15,751 bases of DNA from an uncultured Prevotella sp. GTDB lineage: Bacteria > Bacteroidota > Bacteroidia > Bacteroidales > Bacteroidaceae. The notes beneath the pieces are model-generated. The model saw only the letters and a program-made list of their open reading frames with translations, made no database searches and was not told the DNA's origin. Shown here piece by piece: positions 1 to 7,257 of the stretch. The position numbers and the translations under genes were made by a program. The DNA lies in NCBI GenBank assembly GCA_938018155.1, contig CALIIG010000119.1, positions 1-15,751 on the forward strand. The letters are read 5' to 3'. Position 1 is the first letter of the stretch, and each line of letters starts with the position of its first letter.

Positions 1-208
1 CGCCAGCCCCTGTAAGAATAACCACACGTATAGAAAGACATTCACGACAATAGGCAAACGCCATACTCATCTCCTGTACTGTCAGCGGTGTGAAGGCGTT
101 ACGATAACGCGGACGGTTAATAGTAATTTTAGCAATTTGATGATACTCTTCAAAGAGGATTTCTTTAAAATTAAATCCTTCTATCGTTTTCCATGCCCGT
201 TGTGCCAT
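1..208 (-). CDS. menB: 1,4-dihydroxy-2-naphthoyl-CoA synthase, N-terminal part (cut by window edge)
   Basis: The minus strand starting at the ATG at 208 reads [20 protein letters not shown], then a segment containing [20 protein letters not shown], and ends at VVILTGAG at the window edge, with no stop codon. About 69 codons are present. This is the characteristic N-terminus of MenB in the crotonase superfamily. MenB closes the naphthoate ring by converting o-succinylbenzoyl-CoA to 1,4-dihydroxy-2-naphthoyl-CoA in menaquinone synthesis, a cytoplasmic step. The RPRYRNAF stretch and the following VVILTGAG strand are the crotonase hallmarks visible here. The oxyanion-hole GG and later catalytic residues lie outside the window. 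The gene is divergent from the DJ-1-family gene. A good promoter match lies about 25 bases upstream of the ATG. The family call comes from recognition of the sequence, and the gene is incomplete only because of the window boundary. Confidence 0.93.
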   Translation of the reverse strand, partial: MAQRAWKTIEGFNFKEILFEEYHQIAKITINRPRYRNAFTPLTVQEMSMAFAYCRECLSIRVVILTGAG

Positions 209-232
209 AGTTTATTCTGTATTTATGTTCTG

Positions 233-264
233 CAAAATTATCATATATATGACAAAAATACAAA
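233..264 (-). promoter_or_regulatory. Putative menB promoter (Bacteroidetes type)
   Basis: On the minus strand a -33-like TTTG (261-264) is followed after 20 bases by TAATTTTG (233-240), then CAG. This fits the Bacteroidetes sigma consensus TTTG/TAnnTTTG, and the spacing equals that of the promoter candidate at 14825-14855. Transcription would start about 18 bases upstream of the menB ATG. A second, poorer -7 match (TATTTTTG) lies at 253-260 on the same strand. Confidence 0.6.
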
Positions 265-281
265 TAATCGGCTTTTTTTCG

Positions 282-289
282 TATCTTTG
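282..289 (+). promoter_or_regulatory. Putative -7 element for the DJ-1-family gene
   Basis: TATCTTTG followed by CAG is a full match to the Bacteroidetes -7 element TAnnTTTG. It lies 25 bases before the GTG start, so the leader would be short. I see no clear TTG at the expected -33 distance, so only half of the promoter is supported. Confidence 0.5.
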
Positions 290-314
290 CAGCTCAAACT
301 AAAACACACGAAAC

Positions 315-899
315 GTGGCAGCCAACATCTATGAATTCCTTGCAACTGGCTTCGAAGAGATAGAAGCCTTAACACCTGTTACCGTTATGCGTCAGGGAGG
401 ACAACATTTTAAACTCGTTAGCGTAACGGGAAGTAAATTTGTTGAAACCGCCAACGGAGCATGGGTAAAGGCAGATATGTTGTTCGAAGAATCAGATTTC
501 TCGGATGCTGACCTGCTTATGCTTCCGGGCGGATTCCCCGGGGCCTATAACCTAAAAGTACATGAAGGGCTGCGTCGCTTGCTTGTAAATCATGCCACAC
601 AAGGTAAACGAATTGGTGCTATTTGTGCAGCTCCTATCGTTTTGGGCGAATCAGGCTTATTGAAAGACCGTCGGGCTACATGCTGGCCATCACTCGAACA
701 CTTTCTTAAAGGTGCAAAGGTTACTGGCAATATGATTGAAGAAGATGGTAATATAGTTACGGCCATTGGTGCTTCTGCAGCTCTACCCTACGCCTTTAAG
801 CTGTTATCATATTATTTGGACGAAGAAAACTTAAAGAAATTGCAGGAGTTAATGTGTTATGACACGTTGGTAAGCACATTGGGTTCCTCAGCATTATAA
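315..899 (+). CDS. DJ-1/PfpI-family protein (ThiJ/YajL-like)
   Basis: This 194-residue protein has the single-domain DJ-1/ThiJ architecture and length. Visible hallmarks are an N-terminal strand with FEEIEAL, whose last acid (E17) matches the conserved Glu of DJ-1, the PGGFPGAYNL segment (71-80) and the nucleophile elbow GAICAAP with Cys104. DJ-1/YajL proteins are cytoplasmic and are linked to oxidative and carbonyl stress. Proposed activities (deglycase, glyoxalase, chaperone) are debated, and the sequence alone does not choose between them. The GTG start is well supported: an in-frame TAA lies at 300-302, no other start codon lies between it and the GTG, and the next Met is residue 25 inside the fold. 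The gene is divergent from menB and converges on lpxB with 31 bases between the stop codons. No hairpin is obvious in that gap. Confidence 0.9.
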   Translation: MAANIYEFLATGFEEIEALTPVTVMRQGGQHFKLVSVTGSKFVETANGAWVKADMLFEESDFSDADLLMLPGGFPGAYNLKVHEGLRRLLVNHATQGKRIGAICAAPIVLGESGLLKDRRATCWPSLEHFLKGAKVTGNMIEEDGNIVTAIGASAALPYAFKLLSYYLDEENLKKLQELMCYDTLVSTLGSSAL

Positions 900-930
900 G
901 GATAAAATTACTGCATCCAAAACACAAATA

Positions 931-2100
931 TTAAGTATCTTTATTCTGTTTTAGCAGTTTTATCATTAATTTTGCTGCGTTATCAGGAGCTGTTTCATGT
1001 CCCAACGCTCTACGAACCTGCCCATAATCACACAACATCCGGTCACGAATTATCTGCCCAGGAAGAATAAGCTGCAACTCATGCTGAATATTCTCCATAC
1101 TAAAACGGTCGGCAAAAAGTTCAGGGACAATCTCTTTATTAGCTATTAAGTTTACTAAACTAATATATTTGCAACTCATAATATGGTTAAATGCGAACCT
1201 TATTAGCCCAGGAACAGGCGTTTTATAACAAACCACCTGAGGCACATTGAACAGTGCCGTTTCCAGTGTGGCTGTACCACTGGTTACCAAAGCCACAGAA
1301 GCATGACTGAGAAGGGCGTAGGTTTCGTTCTTTACACGGGGCAAACGAAGGCCACAACACTGATAACCCCAAGCTAAAAATCGAGTATAAAATTCGTCAT
1401 CGACAGAAGGTGCACAGGCTAATACAGGTTGATAATCGGTAAAAGGGTGAACAGCTGATGTCATCGTAGGCAGGTTATCCTTTATTTCCTGCTTACGGCT
1501 TCCAGCCAACAGAGCAATAATAGGCTTCGCTGAATTTAAACCATTACGTTTACAAAAATCTTCCCTACTTTCGTGATAATTAGCCTTAAACTCCGTAATC
1601 TCTTCTACTGTAGGATTCCCAACATAATGAATAGGGTAATGATGCTTCTGCTCATAAAAAGGAACTTCAAAGGGGAATATGGAGAAAAGCTCATCCACAT
1701 CACGACGAATAGATTTGATTCGCCACTCTTTCCAAGCCCAAATTTTAGGTGAGATATAATAGAAAACCTTAATTTGAGTTTTCTTATGCAGAAATTTCGC
1801 TATCTTAAGGTTAAAGCCAGGATAGTCGACAAGTATAACAACATCCGGATTCCATTTCACAATATCATGCTTACAAAAGTCCATATTGTTGAAAATGGTT
1901 CTTAAATGCAACAACACTGGCACAAATCCCATATAAGCCATATCCTTGTAATGCTTTACACATGTGCCCCCAACGGCTGCCATTAAGTCGCCACCGAAGA
2001 AACGAAATTCAGCATTTTCGTCCTGCTTTTTCAGGCTCGCCATCAACCGGCTGGCATGTAAATCGCCACTGGCCTCGCCTACGATAAGGTAGTATTTCAT
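931..2100 (-). CDS. lpxB: Lipid-A-disaccharide synthase
   Basis: The 389-residue product begins MKYYLIVGEASGDLHASRLM and carries the LpxB signature GEASGD at residues 8-13. YMGFVPVLLHL follows near residues 55-65, and the nucleotide-binding segment SGTATLETALFNVPQVV is near residues 274-290. LpxB is a GT-B family 19 glycosyltransferase at the inner face of the cytoplasmic membrane. It joins UDP-2,3-diacylglucosamine and 2,3-diacylglucosamine-1-phosphate to form the lipid A disaccharide, so the organism makes an outer membrane with lipid A. The length is normal and both halves of the fold look intact. It lies 90 bases downstream of surE on the same strand. The two may be cotranscribed, although a possible -7 element also lies in the gap. 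Confidence 0.97.
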   Translation of the reverse strand: MKYYLIVGEASGDLHASRLMASLKKQDENAEFRFFGGDLMAAVGGTCVKHYKDMAYMGFVPVLLHLRTIFNNMDFCKHDIVKWNPDVVILVDYPGFNLKIAKFLHKKTQIKVFYYISPKIWAWKEWRIKSIRRDVDELFSIFPFEVPFYEQKHHYPIHYVGNPTVEEITEFKANYHESREDFCKRNGLNSAKPIIALLAGSRKQEIKDNLPTMTSAVHPFTDYQPVLACAPSVDDEFYTRFLAWGYQCCGLRLPRVKNETYALLSHASVALVTSGTATLETALFNVPQVVCYKTPVPGLIRFAFNHIMSCKYISLVNLIANKEIVPELFADRFSMENIQHELQLILPGQIIRDRMLCDYGQVRRALGHETAPDNAAKLMIKLLKQNKDT

Positions 2101-2160
2101 AAGCTTTAATGTGTAAAAATAAAATGCAGGAGCTTATGTTAAGCCATAAAACCTATGATA

Positions 2161-2168
2161 CAAAAATA
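2161..2168 (-). promoter_or_regulatory. Possible internal -7 element for lpxB
   Basis: The minus strand reads TATTTTTG, matching TAnnTTTG, about 60 bases before the lpxB ATG and just after the surE stop codon. The nearest upstream TTG is 23 bases away, longer than at the better promoters here. The region is AT-rich, so a chance match is possible. Confidence 0.3.
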
Positions 2169-2190
2169 AAAAGTGTTCAAAAATTAAGCA

Positions 2191-2961
2191 TCAAAACCGC
2201 CACTCTTGCAAATGTTCCATAAATTCGTAGGCTGTTACATCAACCCTTGTAGGCGTTATAGCTACATAGCCATTGTCGAGAGCGTATTGGTCAGTGCCCT
2301 CAACGCCAGGCTCATCATTATGATAACGCCCTACCACCCAATAATAATCGTACCCCCTTGGATGGCTTCTTTTGTCAATTTCTTCGACCCAACTTCCAAA
2401 CGTCATGCGGCAAATTTTCACCCCTTCAAAATGTTGTCGTGCAGGGAAGTTTACATTCAAACATACACCTTTAGGAAGACCTTCTGTCAGAACCTTTCGC
2501 ACAATCTGTTGCACGTAAGGTCGTAGAGGCTCCAAATTAGCTTCTTCAGCGTAATAACAAGAAGAGAATGCCACCGAAGGAATATACTTCATGCACCCTT
2601 CTAATGCTGCACCCATCGTCCCACTGTAATGATTATTCACAGACGAATTGTCACCATGGTTGATTCCGCTCAAAATAAGGTCAGGGCGACGATTCTTACA
2701 TAGTTGGCTAAGTGCAATTTTAACACAGTCGACTGGCGTCCCACTACACGACCATACCTCGGCATTTTCAATGTTGTGTCGGGCCTTAAGGCGCAAGTAA
2801 TCCGTTGCCGAGAAGGCACAAGAATAGCCTGAGCGCGCACTCTCCGGAGCTACAACAAGAACATCTGCCATCTCATTGACAAACTCAACCAGCTTACGGA
2901 TACCACGTGAATGATAACCATCATCATTGGCAATCAATATAAAAGGACGCTTATTCTCCAT
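2191..2961 (-). CDS. surE: 5'/3'-nucleotidase SurE
   Basis: This 256-residue protein has the full SurE motif set: ANDDGYHSRGI with the metal-binding pair D13/D14, APESARSGYS with the conserved Ser (S44), PVDCVKIAL, and SGINHGDN with the conserved Asn (N101). SurE enzymes are cytoplasmic, divalent-metal-dependent phosphatases that act on nucleoside 5'- and 3'-monophosphates and sometimes on short polyphosphate. They are associated with stationary-phase survival. Length and start are typical. The gene is first in a probable surE-lpxB unit and is divergent from parA. A TACTTTTG element lies 24 bases upstream of the ATG on the minus strand. Confidence 0.97.
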   Translation of the reverse strand: MENKRPFILIANDDGYHSRGIRKLVEFVNEMADVLVVAPESARSGYSCAFSATDYLRLKARHNIENAEVWSCSGTPVDCVKIALSQLCKNRRPDLILSGINHGDNSSVNNHYSGTMGAALEGCMKYIPSVAFSSCYYAEEANLEPLRPYVQQIVRKVLTEGLPKGVCLNVNFPARQHFEGVKICRMTFGSWVEEIDKRSHPRGYDYYWVVGRYHNDEPGVEGTDQYALDNGYVAITPTRVDVTAYEFMEHLQEWRF

Positions 2962-2985
2962 TATTCTCTATGTTTAAATGCCATG

Positions 2986-2993
2986 CAAAAGTA
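2986..2993 (-). promoter_or_regulatory. Putative -7 element for surE
   Basis: The minus strand reads TACTTTTG followed by C, matching TAnnTTTG and giving a leader of about 18 bases before the surE ATG. It sits back to back with the parA -7 element 41 bases away, so the two promoters would share the same short AT-rich region. No TTG is seen at the expected -33 distance. Confidence 0.45.
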
Positions 2994-3034
2994 CGAAAAA
3001 AGCTTTAATTATATACTTTGTCCAACAAAATATG

Positions 3035-3042
3035 TATCTTTG
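3035..3042 (+). promoter_or_regulatory. Putative -7 element for parA
   Basis: TATCTTTG followed by CAAC matches the Bacteroidetes -7 element. A TTTG at 3017-3020 is only 14 bases upstream, shorter than the usual spacing. Transcription would start near 3049, which favours the ATGs at 3088/3097 over that at 3052 as the parA start. Confidence 0.5.
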
Positions 3043-3096
3043 CAACAAACTATGCTGCATCCGCAACGGGAGTCTTGCAGCGCAAAAATGCAGAAA

Positions 3097-3861
3097 ATGG
3101 GAAAAATCATCGCTTTAGCTAATCAAAAAGGTGGTGTGGGAAAGACCACAACAACTATCAATTTAGCTGCTTCATTGGCAACATTAGAGAAAACCGTACT
3201 TGTTGTTGATGCTGACCCACAGGCGAACGCCTCGAGCGGTCTTGGCGTGAACATTAGTGAAGTTGACTGCTCACTATACGAGTGTATTATTGATCATGCA
3301 GATGTGCGCGATGCAATTTATACTACTGATATAAATGGACTTGACATTATTCCAAGCCATATTGATTTGGTAGGGGCAGAAATAGAAATGTTAAACCTGG
3401 AGAATCGTGAAAAGGTTATCAAAAATATTCTTGACCCTTTACGTAACGAATACGATTATATTTTGATTGACTGCTCGCCGTCGCTGGGCCTTATCACCGT
3501 AAATTCATTGACTGCTGCTGATTCTGTTATTATTCCCGTGCAGTGCGAATACTTTGCTCTTGAAGGTATTAGTAAACTTCTGAACACGATTAAGATTATA
3601 AAAAGCAAACTCAATCCTAAATTGGAAATTGAAGGATTCTTACTTACAATGTATGACAGCCGTCTACGATTGGCCAACCAAATCTACGATGAAATAAAAC
3701 GTCATTTTCAGGAGCTGGTATTCAGAACCGTTATACAGCGTAATGTTAAGCTCTCGGAAAGTCCAAGTCATGGTTTACCTGTCATCCTCTACGATGCTGA
3801 TTCGACAGGAGCTAAAAACCATTTGACATTGGCTCGTGAGATTATTGAGAAAAACAAATAA
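3097..3861 (+). CDS. parA: Chromosome-partitioning ATPase ParA (Soj)
   Basis: The protein of 254 residues starts MGKIIALANQ and has the deviant Walker A motif KGGVGKT (11-17) with signature Lys11 and Lys16. VDADPQANASSGLG follows (D40), and the Walker B strand is YILIDCSPSLG (D125). This is the ParA/Soj family of short chromosomal ATPases, which bind DNA non-specifically in the ATP state and drive segregation of ParB-parS complexes in the cytoplasm. I chose the ATG at 3097 because the family typically starts a few residues before the Walker A motif. The ATG at 3088 would add three residues. The reading frame stays open upstream to 2911, but that extension runs through the promoter region and into surE antisense and is not plausible. 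parB follows after 48 bases, as expected for a parAB operon. Confidence 0.97.
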   Translation: MGKIIALANQKGGVGKTTTTINLAASLATLEKTVLVVDADPQANASSGLGVNISEVDCSLYECIIDHADVRDAIYTTDINGLDIIPSHIDLVGAEIEMLNLENREKVIKNILDPLRNEYDYILIDCSPSLGLITVNSLTAADSVIIPVQCEYFALEGISKLLNTIKIIKSKLNPKLEIEGFLLTMYDSRLRLANQIYDEIKRHFQELVFRTVIQRNVKLSESPSHGLPVILYDADSTGAKNHLTLAREIIEKNK

Positions 3862-3909
3862 CCCTAATCGGGCATCAATTAGTTTAATTTTCAAACTTAA
3901 GAATTAACT

Positions 3910-4803
3910 GTGGCAGTACATAAAAAATACAATGCGTTAGGTCGTGGCCTTGATGCGCTCATCTCAACAGAGGCTGTTCGTACACAAGGATCGTCAACTA
4001 TCAACGAAATTTCCGTCGATCAGATTGAGCCTAATGCTGACCAACCCCGAACCCTTTTCAACGAAGAAGCTCTACAAGAGTTGGCAAACAGCATTCGTGA
4101 AATAGGCATTATCCAACCTATTACGCTCCGTCAGGTCAGTGATAACAGGTTTCAAATTATTGCAGGAGAGCGTAGATGGCGAGCTTCTAAAATAGCAGGA
4201 CTGAAGACTGTACCCGCTTACATCCGAACCATAAAAGATGAGAATGTCATGGAAATGGCTCTCGTTCAAAATATTCAACGTGAAGATTTAAATCCCGTTG
4301 AAATAGCACTTGCCTATGAGCACCTGCTGGAAAATACGGGAATGACACAGGAAAAGGTTTCCGAACGAGTTGGAAAGAGCCGGGCTGCTGTAACCAATTA
4401 CCTGCGTTTGCTAAAACTTCCTGCACAAGTGCAAATGTCACTCCAGAAGAAAGAAGTTGATATGGGGCATGCCCGTGCACTCTTAGCACTCGACAGTCCA
4501 TCATTACAGCTTAAGGTTTTCAAAGAAATTCTGAAAAACGGGTGGCCTGTGCGTAAGGTCGAAGAGGTTGTCCAACAACTCAAGAACGGTGATGACATAG
4601 ACACCGGTAAAAAGAAAATACAGGCCAAGACTAAACTTCCAGAGGAGTTTACAGTTCTAAAGGAGCGACTTTCATTATTTCTGGACACAAAAGTTCAATT
4701 GACCTGTTCAAACAAAGGCAAAGGGAAAATAAGTATTCCCTTTAATAATGAGGAGGATTTAGAACGCATTATGAGCGTTTTCGACAAACTGAAAAAGCTA
4801 TAA
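3910..4803 (+). CDS. parB: Chromosome-partitioning protein ParB (Spo0J)
   Basis: The 297-residue ParB/Spo0J protein begins MAVHKKYNALGRGLDALIST, the conserved N-terminal segment that contacts ParA. Next come PNADQPR (41-47), the CTP-binding and spreading motif GERRWRA (86-92) and VQNIQREDLNP (119-129). A helix-turn-helix lies at about 145-170 (MTQEKVSERVGKSRAAVTNY), and the C-terminal dimerisation region ends in KLKKL. ParB loads at parS sites as a CTP-dependent clamp and recruits SMC and ParA. The GTG start is secure: a TAA at 3898-3900 closes the frame upstream, the intervening codons cannot start translation, and the next Met is residue 113. The stop codon abuts the GTG of the next gene in the same frame. 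I found no convincing parS site in the window. Confidence 0.97.
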   Translation: MAVHKKYNALGRGLDALISTEAVRTQGSSTINEISVDQIEPNADQPRTLFNEEALQELANSIREIGIIQPITLRQVSDNRFQIIAGERRWRASKIAGLKTVPAYIRTIKDENVMEMALVQNIQREDLNPVEIALAYEHLLENTGMTQEKVSERVGKSRAAVTNYLRLLKLPAQVQMSLQKKEVDMGHARALLALDSPSLQLKVFKEILKNGWPVRKVEEVVQQLKNGDDIDTGKKKIQAKTKLPEEFTVLKERLSLFLDTKVQLTCSNKGKGKISIPFNNEEDLERIMSVFDKLKKL

Positions 4804-5556
4804 GTGAAAGCATTAAGTCATATTCTCCTATCGTTGTCGGTTGCCATTATTTCTCTCTTTGTCCCTGCTCAACTATCTGCACAGAACACAAAAGCTCTGC
4901 CCCAACAAGTTGTTTCGGACAAAACAAACCGTGATTCCATTTATACTGCCAATGGGGTTCTTTCAAAATCTGTACAAAAGCAAGCCGCTGACAGCTCTCT
5001 CATTGGCCAGGGAAAAGTGACGAAGAAAAAAGAAAAGCGTAACTGGGCGACCTGGAAGCCAGAAACTAAAAGAGCTTTATGGCTTTCATTGGTTTTGCCG
5101 GGTGCCGGACAAATATACAATCGCAAATACTGGAAACTTCCTATTATTTACGGAGGATTTGTGGGATGTGCCTACGCTATGAGATGGAATAATATGATGT
5201 ATCGCGATTATAGCCAAGCCTATTTGGATATTATGGACAATGATCCTACAACACAAAGTTATAATCAATTCCTACATCTTGGCACAACCATAACGGCAGC
5301 AAACGCACAACGTTGGCAAGAAATATTCAGAAAACGTAAGGATCGTTATCGCCGATGGCGCGATATGAGCTTCTTTGCAATGGTAGGCATTTATGCCTTA
5401 TCAGTAATTGATGCTTATGTAGACGCGTCTTTGTCAGAGTTTGACATCAGTCCCGATCTGAGTATGCGTGTATCTCCTGCCGTCTTTAACAATCCAACCG
5501 AACGCAATCCTTTCAAAGGGAACGCTATCGGGTTGCAGTGTTCTATCAACTTTTAA
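4804..5556 (+). CDS. DUF5683-family exported/membrane protein
   Basis: The 250-residue product starts with a hydrophobic signal-like segment ending PAQLSAQN (cleavage likely near 25-27). A variable charged region (28-80) is followed by the conserved core: KRALWLSLVLPGAGQIYNRK (about 89-108), a hydrophobic segment with IIYGGFVGCAYAM, an Arg-rich stretch (KRKDRYRRWRD, 177-187) and a second hydrophobic helix ending VIDAYVDASL. The SLVLPGAGQIYNRKYWK pattern resembles DUF5683 proteins found beside parAB in Bacteroidales. No biochemical role is known to me. The GTG start is required to keep the signal segment, since the next Met is residue 126. It directly follows the parB stop with no spacer, so its ribosome contacts must lie inside parB and translation is probably coupled. 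The transglycosylase gene follows after 40 bases, suggesting an envelope role. Confidence 0.85.
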   Translation: MKALSHILLSLSVAIISLFVPAQLSAQNTKALPQQVVSDKTNRDSIYTANGVLSKSVQKQAADSSLIGQGKVTKKKEKRNWATWKPETKRALWLSLVLPGAGQIYNRKYWKLPIIYGGFVGCAYAMRWNNMMYRDYSQAYLDIMDNDPTTQSYNQFLHLGTTITAANAQRWQEIFRKRKDRYRRWRDMSFFAMVGIYALSVIDAYVDASLSEFDISPDLSMRVSPAVFNNPTERNPFKGNAIGLQCSINF

Positions 5557-5596
5557 ACAGCACACAACTTTATTCTAAAGTTTATTATTCTACAAA

Positions 5597-7192
5597 ATGA
5601 TATTTAAGAGAACTTTATTATCAGCTTTTCTTATCTTTGTATGCTCGTATTCCTTACAAGCACAAAACGATGAGAAAGCTGTTACCATAACCAATCATAC
5701 CGGGGAAAGCGAAGAGATTGACCTTCCTGAACCAATGACAACAGACCTTGACAGCTTAATGCAGCTTTACAATTCGAAGATGTATCTCAAGCCCGATACC
5801 GATTGCCATCTGCCAAATATCAATCCTGTGTATGACACCATTACGTACAAGGACCGCCTTTCCAAGCTACCGACAATCATTGAAATGCCCTATAACGATG
5901 TTGTTCAGGCCTTCATTGACCGTTATACCGGAGACTTACGCCATTCAGTAGCCTATATGTTAGGAGCACAAAACTTTTATATGCCCATATTTGAAGAGGC
6001 TCTCGACGCATACAACCTGCCTTTAGAATTAAAATATTTGCCTGTTATTGAATCGGCTTTAAATCCTTTTGCTCGTTCTCATGTAGGCGCAGCGGGGCTT
6101 TGGCAGTTTATGCTTCCTACGGCAAAACGCTATAATCTTACTGTCAACTCGTTGGTTGACGAACGTTACGACATTGTAAAGTCGTCGTATGCAGCAGCTC
6201 AATATCTTAGAGATTTGTACAATATATTCAAAGATTGGAATCTTGTTATAGCAGCATACAATTGTGGTCCTGACAAAATAAATAAAGCAATCCGACGCAG
6301 TTACGGCAATAGGGATTATTGGAAAATATACTCTCGTCTTCCAAAAGAGACGCGAGGGTATGTCCCTGCTTTCATAGCTGCCAACTATGTTATGAACTAT
6401 TACTGCGAACATAATATTTGCCCGATTAATGCAGAATTGCCTGTAAAGACTGACACCGTGATGGTTAACCGTGACATTCATTTCGAACAAATTGCTCATG
6501 TGTTGGGTATCAGCATGGAGCAATTGAAGGATCTGAATCCACAATACCGTCAAAACCTTATTAACGGGCATGCCTGTCCTGCATCATTAAGGCTTCCAGC
6601 CCAGTTGGTTAACGCTTTTATAGATAAAGAAGACTCCATTTATGCCTACAACCCTAAAGAATATAAGTTTAAAAGAAAATCCGTTGATATAGACGATAAT
6701 GCGTCGTATGTGGTAAAAAATAACAAGGTAAGCCGTGTCTCCAGAAACGATAACAAATCACGATCTATAAATAATGAACCCTGTCAGGCTGAAGAAATCG
6801 CCAGGCAAACCTATGGAAAGGCTTCTGTAAACCATAATCTCTCAGCCGAGAATACTGCTGAATCACAGAAGACCAATACCACGGATTTTACCGCAAACAA
6901 CCGAAAAAATGTAACAAGCCGGCGTGATTCTGTCAGCAGAAACAACAAATGGGATAAAGAAGATAATAGTAAAGATGGCAGTGGCAAGAAGAAGAATAAC
7001 GCCGCCAAAGCTGCTAAGAAAAAAAGTAAGAAGAAAAAAGAAAAACAGTCTGCTAAACACGTAACCGTGAAAAATGGCGATACGTTGAGCGAAATAGCCG
7101 AGCGAAATCACACCTCCGTGAAACAATTACGACAGCTTAACGGCATTCAGGGCAGCAATATTGTAGCAGGAAAGAAAATCAGGGTGAAATAA
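5597..7192 (+). CDS. MltD-like lytic transglycosylase with LysM domain(s)
   Basis: The 531-residue protein has a signal peptide (MIFKRTLLSAFLIFVCSYSLQAQ, cleavage near 23). An SLT family 1 catalytic domain spans about 125-260, with YLPVIESALNPFARS giving catalytic Glu152, GAAGLWQFM (164-172) and AAYNCGPDKINKA (219-231). A degenerate LysM-like repeat lies near 285-340 (HVLGISMEQLKDLNPQ). A long Asn/Ser/Lys-rich linker (about 355-485) ends in a lysine-dense tract. A canonical C-terminal LysM follows at 487-531 (NGDTLSEIAERNHTSVKQL). Such enzymes cleave the MurNAc-GlcNAc bond of peptidoglycan with 1,6-anhydro product formation in the periplasm, and LysM binds the glycan. I see no lipobox Cys, so a soluble periplasmic form or an uncleaved anchor is more likely than a lipoprotein. 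The gene sits in the parAB-rel run, 65 bases before rel. Confidence 0.93.
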   Translation: MIFKRTLLSAFLIFVCSYSLQAQNDEKAVTITNHTGESEEIDLPEPMTTDLDSLMQLYNSKMYLKPDTDCHLPNINPVYDTITYKDRLSKLPTIIEMPYNDVVQAFIDRYTGDLRHSVAYMLGAQNFYMPIFEEALDAYNLPLELKYLPVIESALNPFARSHVGAAGLWQFMLPTAKRYNLTVNSLVDERYDIVKSSYAAAQYLRDLYNIFKDWNLVIAAYNCGPDKINKAIRRSYGNRDYWKIYSRLPKETRGYVPAFIAANYVMNYYCEHNICPINAELPVKTDTVMVNRDIHFEQIAHVLGISMEQLKDLNPQYRQNLINGHACPASLRLPAQLVNAFIDKEDSIYAYNPKEYKFKRKSVDIDDNASYVVKNNKVSRVSRNDNKSRSINNEPCQAEEIARQTYGKASVNHNLSAENTAESQKTNTTDFTANNRKNVTSRRDSVSRNNKWDKEDNSKDGSGKKKNNAAKAAKKKSKKKKEKQSAKHVTVKNGDTLSEIAERNHTSVKQLRQLNGIQGSNIVAGKKIRVK

Positions 7193-7257
7193 AATAATAC
7201 CGTGACCTAGATAAAATCAGAAGACTGATAAGTTACAACTCCTTTTTCAATTGTATT

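Noticed and set aside
137..334. 65-codon plus-strand open frame across the menB start and the DJ-1 promoter
   Set aside because: It is antisense to menB and overlaps both putative promoters and the start of the next gene.
900..930. Bidirectional terminator between the DJ-1-family gene and lpxB
   Set aside because: The convergent ends predict one, but no stem of useful length is visible in the 31-base gap.
2896..2914. CACGTGAA core resembling a parS site near parA
   Set aside because: Only about 10 of 16 positions fit the parS consensus TGTTTCACGTGAAACA, the left arm does not match, and it lies inside surE coding sequence. Proximity to parAB is suggestive but the match is not.
2911..3096. 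N-terminal extension of ParA in an open frame starting at 2911
   Set aside because: It runs antisense through the surE start and across the promoter region, and ParA proteins normally begin a few residues before the Walker A motif.
6059..6571. 170-codon open frame on the minus strand inside the transglycosylase gene
   Set aside because: It lies antisense to the catalytic domain, shows no domain or signal pattern, and is best explained as a shadow frame.
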